Part shown: positions 1-8,268 of the stretch, piece after piece
How positions within the stretch are numbered: the stretch's first letter is position 1
Layout: every line of letters begins with the position of its first letter
NCBI GenBank assembly: GCA_016194985.1
Contig: JACQAK010000154.1
Location: forward strand, 1 to 51,614
Length of the DNA stretch: 51,614 nucleotides
DNA from: Bacteroidota bacterium
GTDB lineage: Bacteria; Bacteroidota; Bacteroidia; B-17B0; Aurantibacillaceae
Reading direction: 5' to 3'
The notes under the pieces: generated by a model
The model's database searches: none
Told to the model about the DNA's origin: nothing
The model's input: only the letters and a program-made list of their open reading frames with translations
Position numbers and translations under genes: made by a program

Positions 1-1
1 A

Positions 2-1234
2 GATGATGCGTTGAAAGCAGGATTTGGATGGGATTTAGGTCCGTTTGAATATTGGGACGCCATCGGTGTTGAAAATGCGGTAAAGGTTATGGAAGCTGCT
101 AATAACAAACCTGCTGCATGGGTATATGAATTTTTAAAAGCCGGCAATACCTCTTTCTATAAAATAGAGAATGGGACTCGTCAGTTCTATGATATCGCAT
201 CCAAATCGTACAAAGCCATTCCGGGAACAGAAGAATTTATTTCACTGGAAAATATTCGTGGAACAAAAACAGTTTGGAAAAACAGTGGTGTAACCATTAC
301 TGATTTAGGTGATGGAATCTTAAATGCTGAGTTCCACACAAAAATGAATACTATTGGTGGCGAAGTATTAGCAGGTATTAACAAAGCCATTGATCTTGCA
401 GAAAAAGATTACAAAGGATTAGTGATCAGCAACGAAGGTGCTAACTTTTCAGCCGGAGCTAATGTAGGAATGATCTTTATGATGGCGGCAGAACAGGAAT
501 GGGATGAATTAAACATGGCTGTGAAAATGTTTCAGAACACCACCATGCGTTTACGTTACTCCTCTATTCCGGTAGTAGCAGCGCCCCACAACTTAACATT
601 AGGCGGTGGTTGTGAAATATGCTTACATGCAGATAAAGTGATCGCACATGCTGAAACCTATATTGGATTAGTAGAATTTGGCGTAGGCGTTATCCCCGGC
701 GGTGGCGGAACAAAAGAATTCGCTGTTCGTTTATCCGATTCATTGAAAGAAGGAGATGTTGAATTGAATACATTCCGTGATAAATTTTTAACCATTGGTC
801 AGGCAAAAGTATCTACTTCTGCCTATGAAGCCTTTGATTTAGGAATCTTCCGTAAAGGCATTGATAAAGTAGTGGTGTCGCGTGCCCGTCAATTAGCTGA
901 AGCAAAAGCAGAATGTTTATTGATGGCAAATGAAGGATATACAAAACCTACTCCTCGTAAAGATATTAAAGTACTTGGTAATCAGGCATTAGGTCTGGTG
1001 TATGTTGGTGCAAATTCTATGTACAGCGGGAATTACATGAGCGAACATGATTTGAAAATTTCAGAAAAATTAGGCTTTGTGATTGCCGGTGGTGATTTAT
1101 CTCAACCTACCATGGTATCCGAGCAATATCTGCTGGATCTGGAAAGAGAAGCATTTGTTCAGCTTTGTACAGAACGTAAAACGATGGAACGTTTGCACAG
1201 CATTATTAACGGAGGAAAAGTTTTAAGAAATTAA
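2..1234 (+). CDS. fadN: 3-hydroxyacyl-CoA dehydrogenase / enoyl-CoA hydratase, FadN type (5' partial)
   Basis: This is the C-terminal half of a bifunctional beta-oxidation enzyme; the reading frame is already open at base 2, so the start lies outside the window. The visible part opens with the end of the hydroxyacyl-CoA dehydrogenase domain (DLGPFEYWDAIG, typical of FadN). It continues into a crotonase (enoyl-CoA hydratase) domain, seen in the oxyanion-hole segment SNEGANFSAGANVG and the following NLTLGGGCEICLHAD. This order, dehydrogenase before hydratase, is that of Bacillus-type FadN and the reverse of E. coli FadB. It would hydrate enoyl-CoA and oxidise the 3-hydroxyacyl-CoA. fadA and fadE follow downstream, as in a fadN-A-E operon. 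The family assignment is firm; chain-length preference cannot be read from the sequence. Confidence 0.93.
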   Translation, partial: DDALKAGFGWDLGPFEYWDAIGVENAVKVMEAANNKPAAWVYEFLKAGNTSFYKIENGTRQFYDIASKSYKAIPGTEEFISLENIRGTKTVWKNSGVTITDLGDGILNAEFHTKMNTIGGEVLAGINKAIDLAEKDYKGLVISNEGANFSAGANVGMIFMMAAEQEWDELNMAVKMFQNTTMRLRYSSIPVVAAPHNLTLGGGCEICLHADKVIAHAETYIGLVEFGVGVIPGGGGTKEFAVRLSDSLKEGDVELNTFRDKFLTIGQAKVSTSAYEAFDLGIFRKGIDKVVVSRARQLAEAKAECLLMANEGYTKPTPRKDIKVLGNQALGLVYVGANSMYSGNYMSEHDLKISEKLGFVIAGGDLSQPTMVSEQYLLDLEREAFVQLCTERKTMERLHSIINGGKVLRN

Positions 1235-1269
1235 AAAATGTAAGAAGTATATTGTAAAATGTACATTGT
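1235..1269. repeat. left inverted-repeat flank of the four-helix-bundle gene
   Basis: The fadN to four-helix-bundle spacer holds TGTAAAATGTACA at 1253-1265. It matches, in inverted orientation at 11 of 13 positions, AGTACATGTTACA at 1661-1673 on the other side of the small gene. The arms look like degenerate terminal inverted repeats. No target-site duplication is obvious by eye. Confidence 0.5.
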
Positions 1270-1291
1270 TTGAAAGAAAAACAATTTTGAA

Positions 1292-1642
1292 ATGAATCAA
1301 TTTAAAGAATTAAAAGTATGGCAAGACTCAATTAATTTAGCAGTAGAAATCTATAAACTAACAAAACTATTTCCAGCGGATGAAAAATTTGGATTAGTAA
1401 GTCAGATTAACAGATGTGTTATCTCCATTTCTTCAAATATAGCAGAGGGTGCTGGAAGGAATAATGCAAAAGAATTCAGACAATTTTTAGGTATAGCTCA
1501 AGGATCTGCATGCGAATTAGAATCACAGCTTATTATTAGTCAAAAATTAGATTTTATTTCTGAGGATATTTTAAAACAACAAACAGACAAGCTTTTATAT
1601 ATACAAAATATGATAAATAAACTAATTAAATCATTAAAATAA
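1292..1642 (+). CDS. four-helix bundle protein (23S rRNA intervening-sequence / S23 family)
   Basis: This is a 116-residue all-helical protein with the hallmarks of the four-helix-bundle family first found inside 23S rRNA intervening sequences. It starts FKELKVWQDSINLAVEIYK, then has the conserved INRCVISISSNIAEGAGR segment, FRQFLGIAQGSACELESQL, and a C-terminal lysine-rich helix. Family members form pentameric bundles in known structures; their cellular role is not established. Here there is no rRNA around it. The gene sits between fadN and fadA, which normally adjoin, and is flanked on both sides by related inverted repeats (1253-1265 and 1661-1673). That suggests it arrived as a small cassette. 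Family call is confident; function unknown. Confidence 0.88.
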   Translation: MNQFKELKVWQDSINLAVEIYKLTKLFPADEKFGLVSQINRCVISISSNIAEGAGRNNAKEFRQFLGIAQGSACELESQLIISQKLDFISEDILKQQTDKLLYIQNMINKLIKSLK

Positions 1643-1651
1643 TATAAATCC

Positions 1652-1690
1652 ATTATGTATAGTACATGTTACAGAATACATAATACAATC
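1652..1690. repeat. right inverted-repeat flank and small palindrome
   Basis: The spacer before fadA contains a perfect 9-bp inverted repeat, ATTATGTAT (1652-1660) and ATACATAAT (1676-1684). Between the arms lies AGTACATGTTACA (1661-1673), the inverted partner of the left flank at 1253-1265. It could form a small hairpin in the transcript between the four-helix-bundle gene and fadA. Confidence 0.5.
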
Positions 1691-1698
1691 TAAAAAAA

Positions 1699-2874
1699 AT
1701 GAAAGCATATATTGTAGCAGGTTTTAGAAGTGCCGTAGGCAAAGCCACCCGTGGTGGTTTCCGCTTCACGCGCCCGGATGATTTGGCAGCCGATGTTATT
1801 AAACATTTGGTTAGCACAATGCCGCAAGTAGATCAAACACGTATTGATGATATCATGGTTGGTAATGCCATGCCTGAAGCTGAGCAAGGTTTAAATGTAG
1901 GAAGATTGATTTCTTTGTTAGCATTAAACACAGACAAAGTATCAGGTATGACTGTAAACCGTTATTGTGCATCAGGGTTAGAAACCATTTCGATTGCATC
2001 AGCAAAAATTGCAGCGGGTTATGCTGATTGTATTATTGCAGGTGGTGTAGAAAGTATGAGTCTTATCCCAATGGGCGGATGGCGGATTGTTCCAAATCCT
2101 AAAGTAGCTAAAGAGCATGCGGATTGGTACTGGAATATGGGGTTAACAGCTGAAGCAGTAGCCAAAGAATTTAATGTTTCCCGCGCTGATCAGGATGAGT
2201 TCTCTTATAACTCTCACCAAAAAGCCATTGCTGCTATCAAGGCAGGAAAATTCAAGGATGAGATTGTACCGGTTAAAGTAACTGAAACATTTTTAGACGA
2301 AAATTTGAAACGTAAAACGAAAGATTACATTGTAGATACAGATGAAGGGCCTCGTGGCGATACATCTATTGAAGCCTTGGCAAAATTAAAACCGGTATTT
2401 GCAAACGGCGGGACTGTTACTGCCGGTAATTCTTCCCAAACAAGTGATGGTGCTGCCTTCGTGATGGTGGTAAGCGAGCGCTTTATGAAAGAACATAATC
2501 TGACACCGATTGCGCGTTTAGTATCTCATGCTGTAGCCGGAGTTCCTCCACGCATTATGGGAATTGGTCCTGTAGCGGCAATTCCAAAGGCAGTAGAACA
2601 AGCCGGATTAAAAATAAACGATATCGATCTGTTTGAATTAAACGAAGCCTTCGCATCTCAATCATTAGCCGTCGTTAGAACATTGGAACTGGATCCAAAT
2701 AAAGTAAACGTGAATGGTGGTGCTATTTCATTAGGACATCCTTTAGGATGCAGTGGCGCTAAATTATCTGTACAATTGTTTAGTGAATTGCGTCGCCAAA
2801 ACAAAAAATACGGTGTCGTAACCATGTGTATTGGTACAGGTCACGGAGCGGCTGGGGTATTTGAATTACTATAA
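1699..2874 (+). CDS. fadA: acetyl-CoA C-acyltransferase (3-ketoacyl-CoA thiolase)
   Basis: This 391-residue thiolase performs the last step of beta-oxidation, cleaving 3-ketoacyl-CoA with CoA to acetyl-CoA and a shortened acyl-CoA. The nucleophilic cysteine is C90 in NRYCASG. The other catalytic residues are H347 in the GHPLGCSGAKL motif and C377 in CIGTGHGAAG. The NEAF segment is also present (FELNEAFASQS). Length is normal for the family. It lies downstream of fadN and 25 nt upstream of the acyl-CoA dehydrogenase, consistent with a fad operon interrupted only by the four-helix-bundle gene. A biosynthetic acetoacetyl-CoA thiolase is the alternative, but the neighbours favour degradation. Confidence 0.93.
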   Translation: MKAYIVAGFRSAVGKATRGGFRFTRPDDLAADVIKHLVSTMPQVDQTRIDDIMVGNAMPEAEQGLNVGRLISLLALNTDKVSGMTVNRYCASGLETISIASAKIAAGYADCIIAGGVESMSLIPMGGWRIVPNPKVAKEHADWYWNMGLTAEAVAKEFNVSRADQDEFSYNSHQKAIAAIKAGKFKDEIVPVKVTETFLDENLKRKTKDYIVDTDEGPRGDTSIEALAKLKPVFANGGTVTAGNSSQTSDGAAFVMVVSERFMKEHNLTPIARLVSHAVAGVPPRIMGIGPVAAIPKAVEQAGLKINDIDLFELNEAFASQSLAVVRTLELDPNKVNVNGGAISLGHPLGCSGAKLSVQLFSELRRQNKKYGVVTMCIGTGHGAAGVFELL

Positions 2875-2899
2875 ATTAACTATTTAAAAATATAAACGT

Positions 2900-4681
2900 A
2901 TGTCAACAACAAAAACAAAAGGTGGAGAGTTTTTAATTAAAGAAACAAACGCACAGGATATTTTTATTCCTGAACAATGGAATGAAGAACAATTAATGAT
3001 GAAAAAAACCTGCGATGATTTTATCGATCAGGAAGTATTACCAATTCTGGATCGTATTGATTCACAGGAAGTAGGTTTAATGCCTTCATTAATGGAAAAA
3101 GCAGGTGAATTAGGCTTGTTAGGAGTATCAGTTCCTGAAGCATTAGGTGGTATGGGCGCAGATTTTGTAACCTCCATGTTAACTACCGAGGCTCTTGGTG
3201 CAGGTTATTCGGCCGCTGTAGCATTTTCAGCTCACACAGGTATCGGAACCTTACCGATTTTGTATTATGGTAACGAAGAACAAAAAAAGAAATACATTCC
3301 GAAACTGGCATCCGGTGAATGGAAAGCCTGTTATTGCTTAACTGAACCAAGCAGTGGTTCGGATGCCAACAGCGGTAAAACAACAGCAAAATTAACAGCC
3401 GATGGAAAACACTATATTTTAAACGGACAAAAAATGTGGATCACCAATGGTGGTTTCGCAGATATCTTTACTGTGTTTGCTAAAATTGATGATGACAAAA
3501 ATCTATCTGCCTTCATCGTTGAGAAAGAATTTGGCGGTATTTCCTTAAATCCGGAAGAACATAAAATGGGTATCAAAGGAAGTTCTACACGTCAGGTATT
3601 CTTCAACGAATGTAAAGTGCCAGTTGAAAATTTATTATCAGAAAGAGAAAACGGTTTTAAAATTGCCGTTAATATCTTAAATATTGGTCGTATCAAATTA
3701 GCAGGTGCTGCTATTGGAGGAAGCAAGCGTGCCGCCACACAATCTATTAAGTATGCTAACGAACGTATCCAATTTGAAAGACCAATCTCTAAATATGGTG
3801 CCATTCGTTACAAATTAGCCGAACAGGCAATTCGTATTTTTGCTTCAGAAAGTGCTACTTACAGAGCATCACAAAATATGGAAGATGCTATCCATGAATT
3901 AATTGCGGGGGGCATGGAAAAAGCCAAAGCTACATTAAAAGGCATTGAGCAATTTGCTGTTGAAGCGGCAATTTTAAAAGTACATGGCTCTGAAACCTTA
4001 GATTATGTAGCCGATGAAGGTGTTCAGATTTATGGAGGTATGGGTTATAGTGCTGAGGCTCCAATGGATCGCATTTACCGTGATTCACGTATCAACCGTA
4101 TCTTTGAAGGAACTAACGAGATCAACCGTTTATTAATTGTAGACATGATCTTAAAACGTGCAATGAAAGGCGAATTGGATTTAATGGGGCCTGCACAAAA
4201 AGTAGCCAATGAATTGGTTGGTATTCCTGAATTCAGTGAACCAGACGATACTTTATTTGCATACGAGAAAAAACTGATTGCCAATTTCAAAAAAGCCATT
4301 CTTTTAACTGCGGGTGGAGCCGTTCAAAAATTAATGACGTCTTTAAGCAAAGAACAGGAAGTTATCATGAATATTGCCAATATGGCTATCGAAACTTATG
4401 TAGCTGAATCTACATTATTACGTGTAGAGAAAATGGTAAGCATGAAAGGTGAGGCTTCTTGCGAAGTACAATTGGCTATTGCCCGTTCATATATCAATTC
4501 TGCATGCGATAAAATATGGATTGAAGGAAAAGAAGCATTGAATAGCTTTGCTGAAGGTGATGAATTACGTATGATGTTAATTGGTTTAAAACGTTATACC
4601 AAACAAGAACCATTCAATGCAAAAGCAGCGCGTCAAACAGTAGCACAGGCATTGATCGCTGAAAATAAATATTGTTTCTAA
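2900..4681 (+). CDS. fadE: acyl-CoA dehydrogenase, long FadE type
   Basis: This 593-residue flavoprotein has the size of the Bacillus FadE class rather than the 380-residue short form. It would introduce the first double bond into acyl-CoA and pass electrons to ETF. The N-terminal helical domain is followed by the substrate/FAD loop CYCLTEPSSGSDA and the segment MWITNGGFADIF. Further on come the C-terminal bundle signature YGGMGYSAEAPMDRIYRDSR and IFEGTNEINR, then an extra C-terminal domain of about 150 residues. It sits between fadA and etfB, and its electron acceptor is encoded immediately downstream, although etfA is disrupted here. Confidence 0.93.
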   Translation: MSTTKTKGGEFLIKETNAQDIFIPEQWNEEQLMMKKTCDDFIDQEVLPILDRIDSQEVGLMPSLMEKAGELGLLGVSVPEALGGMGADFVTSMLTTEALGAGYSAAVAFSAHTGIGTLPILYYGNEEQKKKYIPKLASGEWKACYCLTEPSSGSDANSGKTTAKLTADGKHYILNGQKMWITNGGFADIFTVFAKIDDDKNLSAFIVEKEFGGISLNPEEHKMGIKGSSTRQVFFNECKVPVENLLSERENGFKIAVNILNIGRIKLAGAAIGGSKRAATQSIKYANERIQFERPISKYGAIRYKLAEQAIRIFASESATYRASQNMEDAIHELIAGGMEKAKATLKGIEQFAVEAAILKVHGSETLDYVADEGVQIYGGMGYSAEAPMDRIYRDSRINRIFEGTNEINRLLIVDMILKRAMKGELDLMGPAQKVANELVGIPEFSEPDDTLFAYEKKLIANFKKAILLTAGGAVQKLMTSLSKEQEVIMNIANMAIETYVAESTLLRVEKMVSMKGEASCEVQLAIARSYINSACDKIWIEGKEALNSFAEGDELRMMLIGLKRYTKQEPFNAKAARQTVAQALIAENKYCF

Positions 4682-4702
4682 TCAAAAAAGATAAAAAATA
4701 CT

Positions 4703-5443
4703 ATGAAAATATTAGTTCCTATCAGTAATGTACCTGACACAACCTCCAAGATATCATTCGCTAACAATGATACGGAGTTTAATAAATCAGGTATTACATT
4801 TATTTTAAATCCCTACGATGAGTGGTATGCCTTAGTGCGTGCCATGGAGTTAAAAGAAAGCGGTAAAGCCGAAAAAGTAACGCTTATACACGTTGGTCTT
4901 GCAGACAGTGAACCAACTATTCGTAAAGGTTTTGCTCTTGGTGCCGATGATGGTGTGCGTATCGATGGAGAAGGTGATGCCTATTTTGTTGCAGAACAGG
5001 TCTCTAACTATGCCAAAGAAAATGGATATGATTTGATTATGGCAGGAAAAGAAACTATTAATTATAATGGTTCTTCAGTAGGTGCTTTGATCGCCGGATT
5101 TCTGGATTATCCTTTTGTTTCTTTGGCAACCAAACTGGATGTAGAAGGAACTACTGCTACTTTAGAACAGGATATTGATGGCGGTACACAAATTGTGGAA
5201 GCTCAACTGCCTTTAGTGATCTCATGCGCCAAAGGAATGGCAGAACAACGTATTCCGAACATGAAAGGGATTATGGCGGCAAGAACAAAACCATTAACGA
5301 TTGTAGCTGCCGGACAAAATAACAACTTTACCAATGTGAAATCATTTGCCCTATCTGCTGGAAGAACAACCTGCAAAATGATCGATGAAAACAACATGGA
5401 TGAGTTAGTACAATTGTTACACACGGAAGCAAAAGTAATTTAA
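4703..5443 (+). CDS. etfB: electron transfer flavoprotein subunit beta
   Basis: EtfB (246 residues) binds AMP and pairs with EtfA to carry electrons from acyl-CoA dehydrogenases to the quinone pool. Recognisable segments are the N-terminal MKILVPISNVPDTTSKI, FILNPYDEWYALVRAMEL, the nucleotide-binding stretch MAGKETINYNGSSVGALIAG, and the conserved IPNMKGIMAARTKPL near the C terminus. The length is complete. It starts 21 nt after fadE. The gap to etfA is larger (112 nt) and filled by a small repeat. Confidence 0.94.
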   Translation: MKILVPISNVPDTTSKISFANNDTEFNKSGITFILNPYDEWYALVRAMELKESGKAEKVTLIHVGLADSEPTIRKGFALGADDGVRIDGEGDAYFVAEQVSNYAKENGYDLIMAGKETINYNGSSVGALIAGFLDYPFVSLATKLDVEGTTATLEQDIDGGTQIVEAQLPLVISCAKGMAEQRIPNMKGIMAARTKPLTIVAAGQNNNFTNVKSFALSAGRTTCKMIDENNMDELVQLLHTEAKVI

Positions 5444-5467
5444 AAACATTGTATGCTGTAAGTTATC

Positions 5468-5523
5468 CATTGTCTGATGACTGAAGAACACAAAAGGCAA
5501 ATGACATCTGACAATAGACAATG
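5468..5523. repeat. small intergenic inverted repeat between etfB and etfA
   Basis: The 112-nt etfB-etfA spacer carries CATTGTCT at 5468-5475 and its complement AGACAATG at 5516-5523. TCTGA/TCATC-like words between them look like a degenerate repeat tract. It resembles the small imperfect palindromes seen in other spacers of this window. No start codon or protein is supported here. Confidence 0.45.
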
Positions 5524-5555
5524 AAGGATACATATACATTAAAAATTAAGATACC

Positions 5556-6336
5556 ATGTCAATATTAGTATATACAGAAATCAATAAAGGAAAAGTAAAA
5601 AAAGCATCCTTAGAAGCGGTCAATTATGCTTCCAAAATAGCTGAAATAACAGGGGCTAGTGTAACTGCCATTGCCATTAATGCAGATGCCTCTCAAATAG
5701 AAGAAATTGGTAAAGCAGGGGCAAAAAAAATTCTTTCTATTAAAAATGAAGAATTAACTTCATTGGATAACAGTTTGCTTACTGCTGCTGTAGAACAAGC
5801 TGCTAAAACAGAAAATGCAAAAGTGATCATTTTTTCTTTTGATTTAGTTGGTAAAGCCGTTGCTCCAAGATTATCAGCCAAATTAAAAGCCGGGTTAGTG
5901 GCCGGTGCCGTGGATTATCCGGTTGTTAATGGTGCTTCTTTAGAAGTAAAGAAAAATGTTTTCTCGGGAAAAGCAACAGCCATCTACTCTATCAATACGT
6001 CCTGAAAACTGGGGAATGATTGAAGAACTGGCAAAAGAATTAGGAGCCACAACGGCCTGCTCTCGTCCGGTAGCTGATATGCACTGGCGTCCGCATCATG
6101 AGCATGTTGGTCAAACAGGTTTAGCGATTCGCCCTAATTTGTACATTGCCATTGGTATTTCGGGGGCTATCCAGCATTTAGCAGGAGTAAGTGGCAGTAA
6201 AACGATTGTGGTTATTAATACCGACAAGGAAGCGCCATTCTTTAAATCTGCTGATTATGGTGTTATTGGCGATGCCTTTACTATCGTTCCAAAGTTAATA
6301 GAAGCCGTTAAAAAATTTAAAGCCAATCATAACTAA
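5556..6336 (+). pseudogene. etfA: electron transfer flavoprotein subunit alpha, internal deletion with frameshift
   Basis: Two overlapping frames together encode EtfA. The first (5556-6005) carries the N-terminal domain up to KKNVFSGKATAIYSIN, then stops at TGA 6003-6005. The second is in another frame and resumes at PENWGMIEELAKELGA from about base 6000. It continues through the FAD-binding CSRPVADMHWRPHHEHVGQTG and the usual end to 6336. The piece normally between them is absent: the central strands and the GGRG motif that precede PENWG, roughly 60-65 residues by comparison with the usual length of about 320. Since 781 nt remain, the missing segment must be 2 modulo 3, roughly 185-190 nt. 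The simplest reading is a deletion junction near 5988-6000, either real or an assembly/read artefact. If real, no functional EtfA is made from here. Confidence 0.85.
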
Positions 6337-6337
6337 C

Positions 6338-7075
6338 ATGGAAAATGTGTTTTATGAAGGTAAAGTTATGTGGTCTCAAATAGATGCCAATATGCATCTT
6401 CGGCATTCTGCATATGCTGACTTTGCTGCACAGGCAAGACTTCAGATTCTCGAAAGCTTAGGCTTCGATGCTCTCCTTTTGGAGAAATTAAAAATCGGGC
6501 CAATACTTTTCAGAGAGGAACTTATTTACATGCGCGAAGTAAGACCCAGTGATACTATCAAAGTAACCTGCGAATTAACGCAGTGTCGCCGTGATGGAAG
6601 TCGTTGGTCATTCAGCCAGGGATTATACAGAGGTGATGGCGTGCAAGCTGCCCAAATAAATGTGCAGGGTGCCTGGGTGGATATGGAAAAACGGAAGCTC
6701 GCTTCTTTACCTCCTGAATGGGCAGCTAAATTTTTAGATATTCCTAAAAGCAAAGATTTTGTACTGGAAGAAGTTCCTCAAAAAACAACCGAACCAATTA
6801 AAGATAAAACAACTATGACAGATTTAGAACAAAAATTAGAAGACGCTAAAAAACGCGTGATGGAGTTGACTGAAAAACCGGGCAACGACGTCATGCTTGA
6901 ATTGTATTCATTAAACAAACAAGCCACTATTGGCGATATCAACATCGATAAGCCCGGCATGTTTGATTTTGTTGCTGCTGCTAAATACAATGCCTGGAAT
7001 GCTAAAAAAGGTATGAGTAAAGAAGAAGCGCAACAAAAATATATTGATTACGTTGATAGTTTATTAAAGAAATAA
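6338..7075 (+). CDS. acyl-CoA thioesterase (hotdog) fused to acyl-CoA-binding protein domain
   Basis: This 245-residue protein has two domains. Residues about 3-125 form a 4HBT-type hotdog thioesterase with the catalytic-loop pattern QIDANMHLRHSAYADF and EELIYMREVRPSD. Residues about 161-245 are a complete acyl-CoA-binding protein (ACBP) domain, with LELYSLNKQATIGD, KPGMFDFVAAAKYNAW and KKGMSKEEAQQKY. The linker (about 140-160) is charged. An in-frame ATG at 6815 (Met160) sits exactly before the ACBP domain, so a separately initiated ACBP is possible. The likely role is acyl-CoA buffering and hydrolysis beside beta-oxidation. It begins 2 nt after the etfA stop, and its own stop overlaps the next start (TAATG at 7072-7076). 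Confidence 0.88.
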   Translation: MENVFYEGKVMWSQIDANMHLRHSAYADFAAQARLQILESLGFDALLLEKLKIGPILFREELIYMREVRPSDTIKVTCELTQCRRDGSRWSFSQGLYRGDGVQAAQINVQGAWVDMEKRKLASLPPEWAAKFLDIPKSKDFVLEEVPQKTTEPIKDKTTMTDLEQKLEDAKKRVMELTEKPGNDVMLELYSLNKQATIGDINIDKPGMFDFVAAAKYNAWNAKKGMSKEEAQQKYIDYVDSLLKK

Positions 7076-7584
7076 TGGACAAACTCAACTCGCTGGTAGC
7101 GAAAGCCAAACAGTCATCATTTTATATGTGGGTGTTAAATATGGTATTGTTAAAAACAGTGCCGTTTAATAAGCCTCATGCTATTAAGGTTATTCATATT
7201 GGCGATAATGAGTTAACCATGCGTGTAAAAAACACGAAGCCGAATCAAAATCATATCCGCGGTATACATGCCTGCTTATTAGCCACACTTTGCGAATACG
7301 TGTCAGGCTTAAGTTTATTACTTCATTTTTCCGCTAAAGACTACCGGATCATTTTAAAGACCATTCACATGACCTACCACTATCAGGCCAAGACAGCGGT
7401 ATATGTAACCTTTAAGATCACCAAGGAACAAATTGAAAATGAGATCTTAGGTCCGTTAAAAACCCAGGACGCCATTTTTAAAGAATTTACGGTAGAAGTA
7501 TATGATGAAGACAAAAATCACATTTGCACGGGACTTATCAATTGGCAAATAAAATCCTGGAATAAAGTAAAGATGAAAGTATAA
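7075..7584 (+). CDS. DUF4442 hotdog-fold protein, putative thioesterase
   Basis: A 169-residue single-domain protein resembling the DUF4442 (PaaI-like hotdog) family. The conserved part runs from VPFNKPHAIKVIHIGDNEL through NHIRGIHACLLATLCEYVSGL to the strand pair KTIHMTYHYQAKTAVYVTFKI. Family members are inferred acyl-CoA thioesterases, but substrates are generally unknown. Its start overlaps the stop of the thioesterase-ACBP gene by one base, implying translational coupling. A second DUF4442 gene follows after 9 nt. Confidence 0.75.
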   Translation: MDKLNSLVAKAKQSSFYMWVLNMVLLKTVPFNKPHAIKVIHIGDNELTMRVKNTKPNQNHIRGIHACLLATLCEYVSGLSLLLHFSAKDYRIILKTIHMTYHYQAKTAVYVTFKITKEQIENEILGPLKTQDAIFKEFTVEVYDEDKNHICTGLINWQIKSWNKVKMKV

Positions 7585-7593
7585 TCTGCTTTT

Positions 7594-8079
7594 ATGAAAA
7601 TTTCAGAGAATAGTTTAAAGTGGTTAATGAGATTGTATCCTCCTATGTTATTTCAAAGGATCTGGGTACAAAAAATTTATAAAGGGTTTACTGGCATCGA
7701 TATTAAAATTAACCGCTCCTTCATTACCAGTAATTTAGGTAAATCTACGTTTGGAGGAACTCTCTTCTCGGCAACGGATCCCTTTTACGCTCTGTTATTT
7801 GGACAAATCATGCAGCATAAAGGATTAAAGATAACCGTGTGGCTAAAAAGTGCAACCATTAATTACATAAAACCCGGACGCACCGATTTATTCTATTCAT
7901 TAAACATCACTCCGGAAATGATCTCCGAAATGGAAAATGCGCTTAGGAATGAAGGAAAATTTATTAAAGCATATCCTATTGAGATCTATGATAAAAAAGG
8001 TGAATTATGTGTTACCGCTACAAACGAAGTCTATATCAGGAATCTAAGTTTTAAAAAAGAAAGTAATGTATTAGAATAA
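7594..8079 (+). CDS. DUF4442 hotdog-fold protein, second copy
   Basis: A 161-residue DUF4442 protein. The diagnostic region is NLGKSTFGGTLFSATDPFYA, followed by MQHKGLKITVWLKSATINY. It is diverged from the preceding DUF4442 protein, so the two may form a heteromer or act on different acyl chains; that is inference. It is the last gene of the beta-oxidation run. A dispersed repeat starts 10 nt after its stop. Confidence 0.75.
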   Translation: MKISENSLKWLMRLYPPMLFQRIWVQKIYKGFTGIDIKINRSFITSNLGKSTFGGTLFSATDPFYALLFGQIMQHKGLKITVWLKSATINYIKPGRTDLFYSLNITPEMISEMENALRNEGKFIKAYPIEIYDKKGELCVTATNEVYIRNLSFKKESNVLE

Positions 8080-8089
8080 TGTAGGTTTT

Positions 8090-8185
8090 ATTAGGCGTGT
8101 CCACCAGCTGGCGGATTGGGCTTTACGCTACAATCTTTTTTATTCGTCCATCATAAAAAAGGATTTTCGCTGCAATCCCTTTAAT
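8090..8185. repeat. dispersed intergenic repeat with internal imperfect duplication
   Basis: About 95 bases, markedly richer in GC than the surrounding spacer. It contains CCACCAGCTGGCGG (8101-8114, a near palindrome), then GGGCTTTACGCTACAATC at 8118-8135 and the related GGATTTTCGCTGCAATCC at 8161-8178, separated by T- and A-runs. From memory it resembles a repeat widespread in Bacteroidota intergenic regions, so it is probably a genomic repeat, not a gene. It may also act as a transcript end for the preceding operon. Confidence 0.6.
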
Positions 8186-8268
8186 TATGCAAGCATAACT
8201 AATATGATTTAAATCAATTTTTACCGATTATCTACAGAATGTTAATTAAAATAATGAGGTAAAAATTT

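Noticed and set aside
5980-6010. Programmed ribosomal frameshift in etfA
   Set aside because: A frameshift would not explain the missing central 60 or so residues, and there is no slippery heptamer at the junction.
5956-6336. Second etfA frame as a separate gene starting at ATG 5956
   Set aside because: Its first 14 codons are an out-of-frame reading of the EtfA N-terminal domain; homology to EtfA starts only at PENWG, so it is the 3' part of a disrupted gene.
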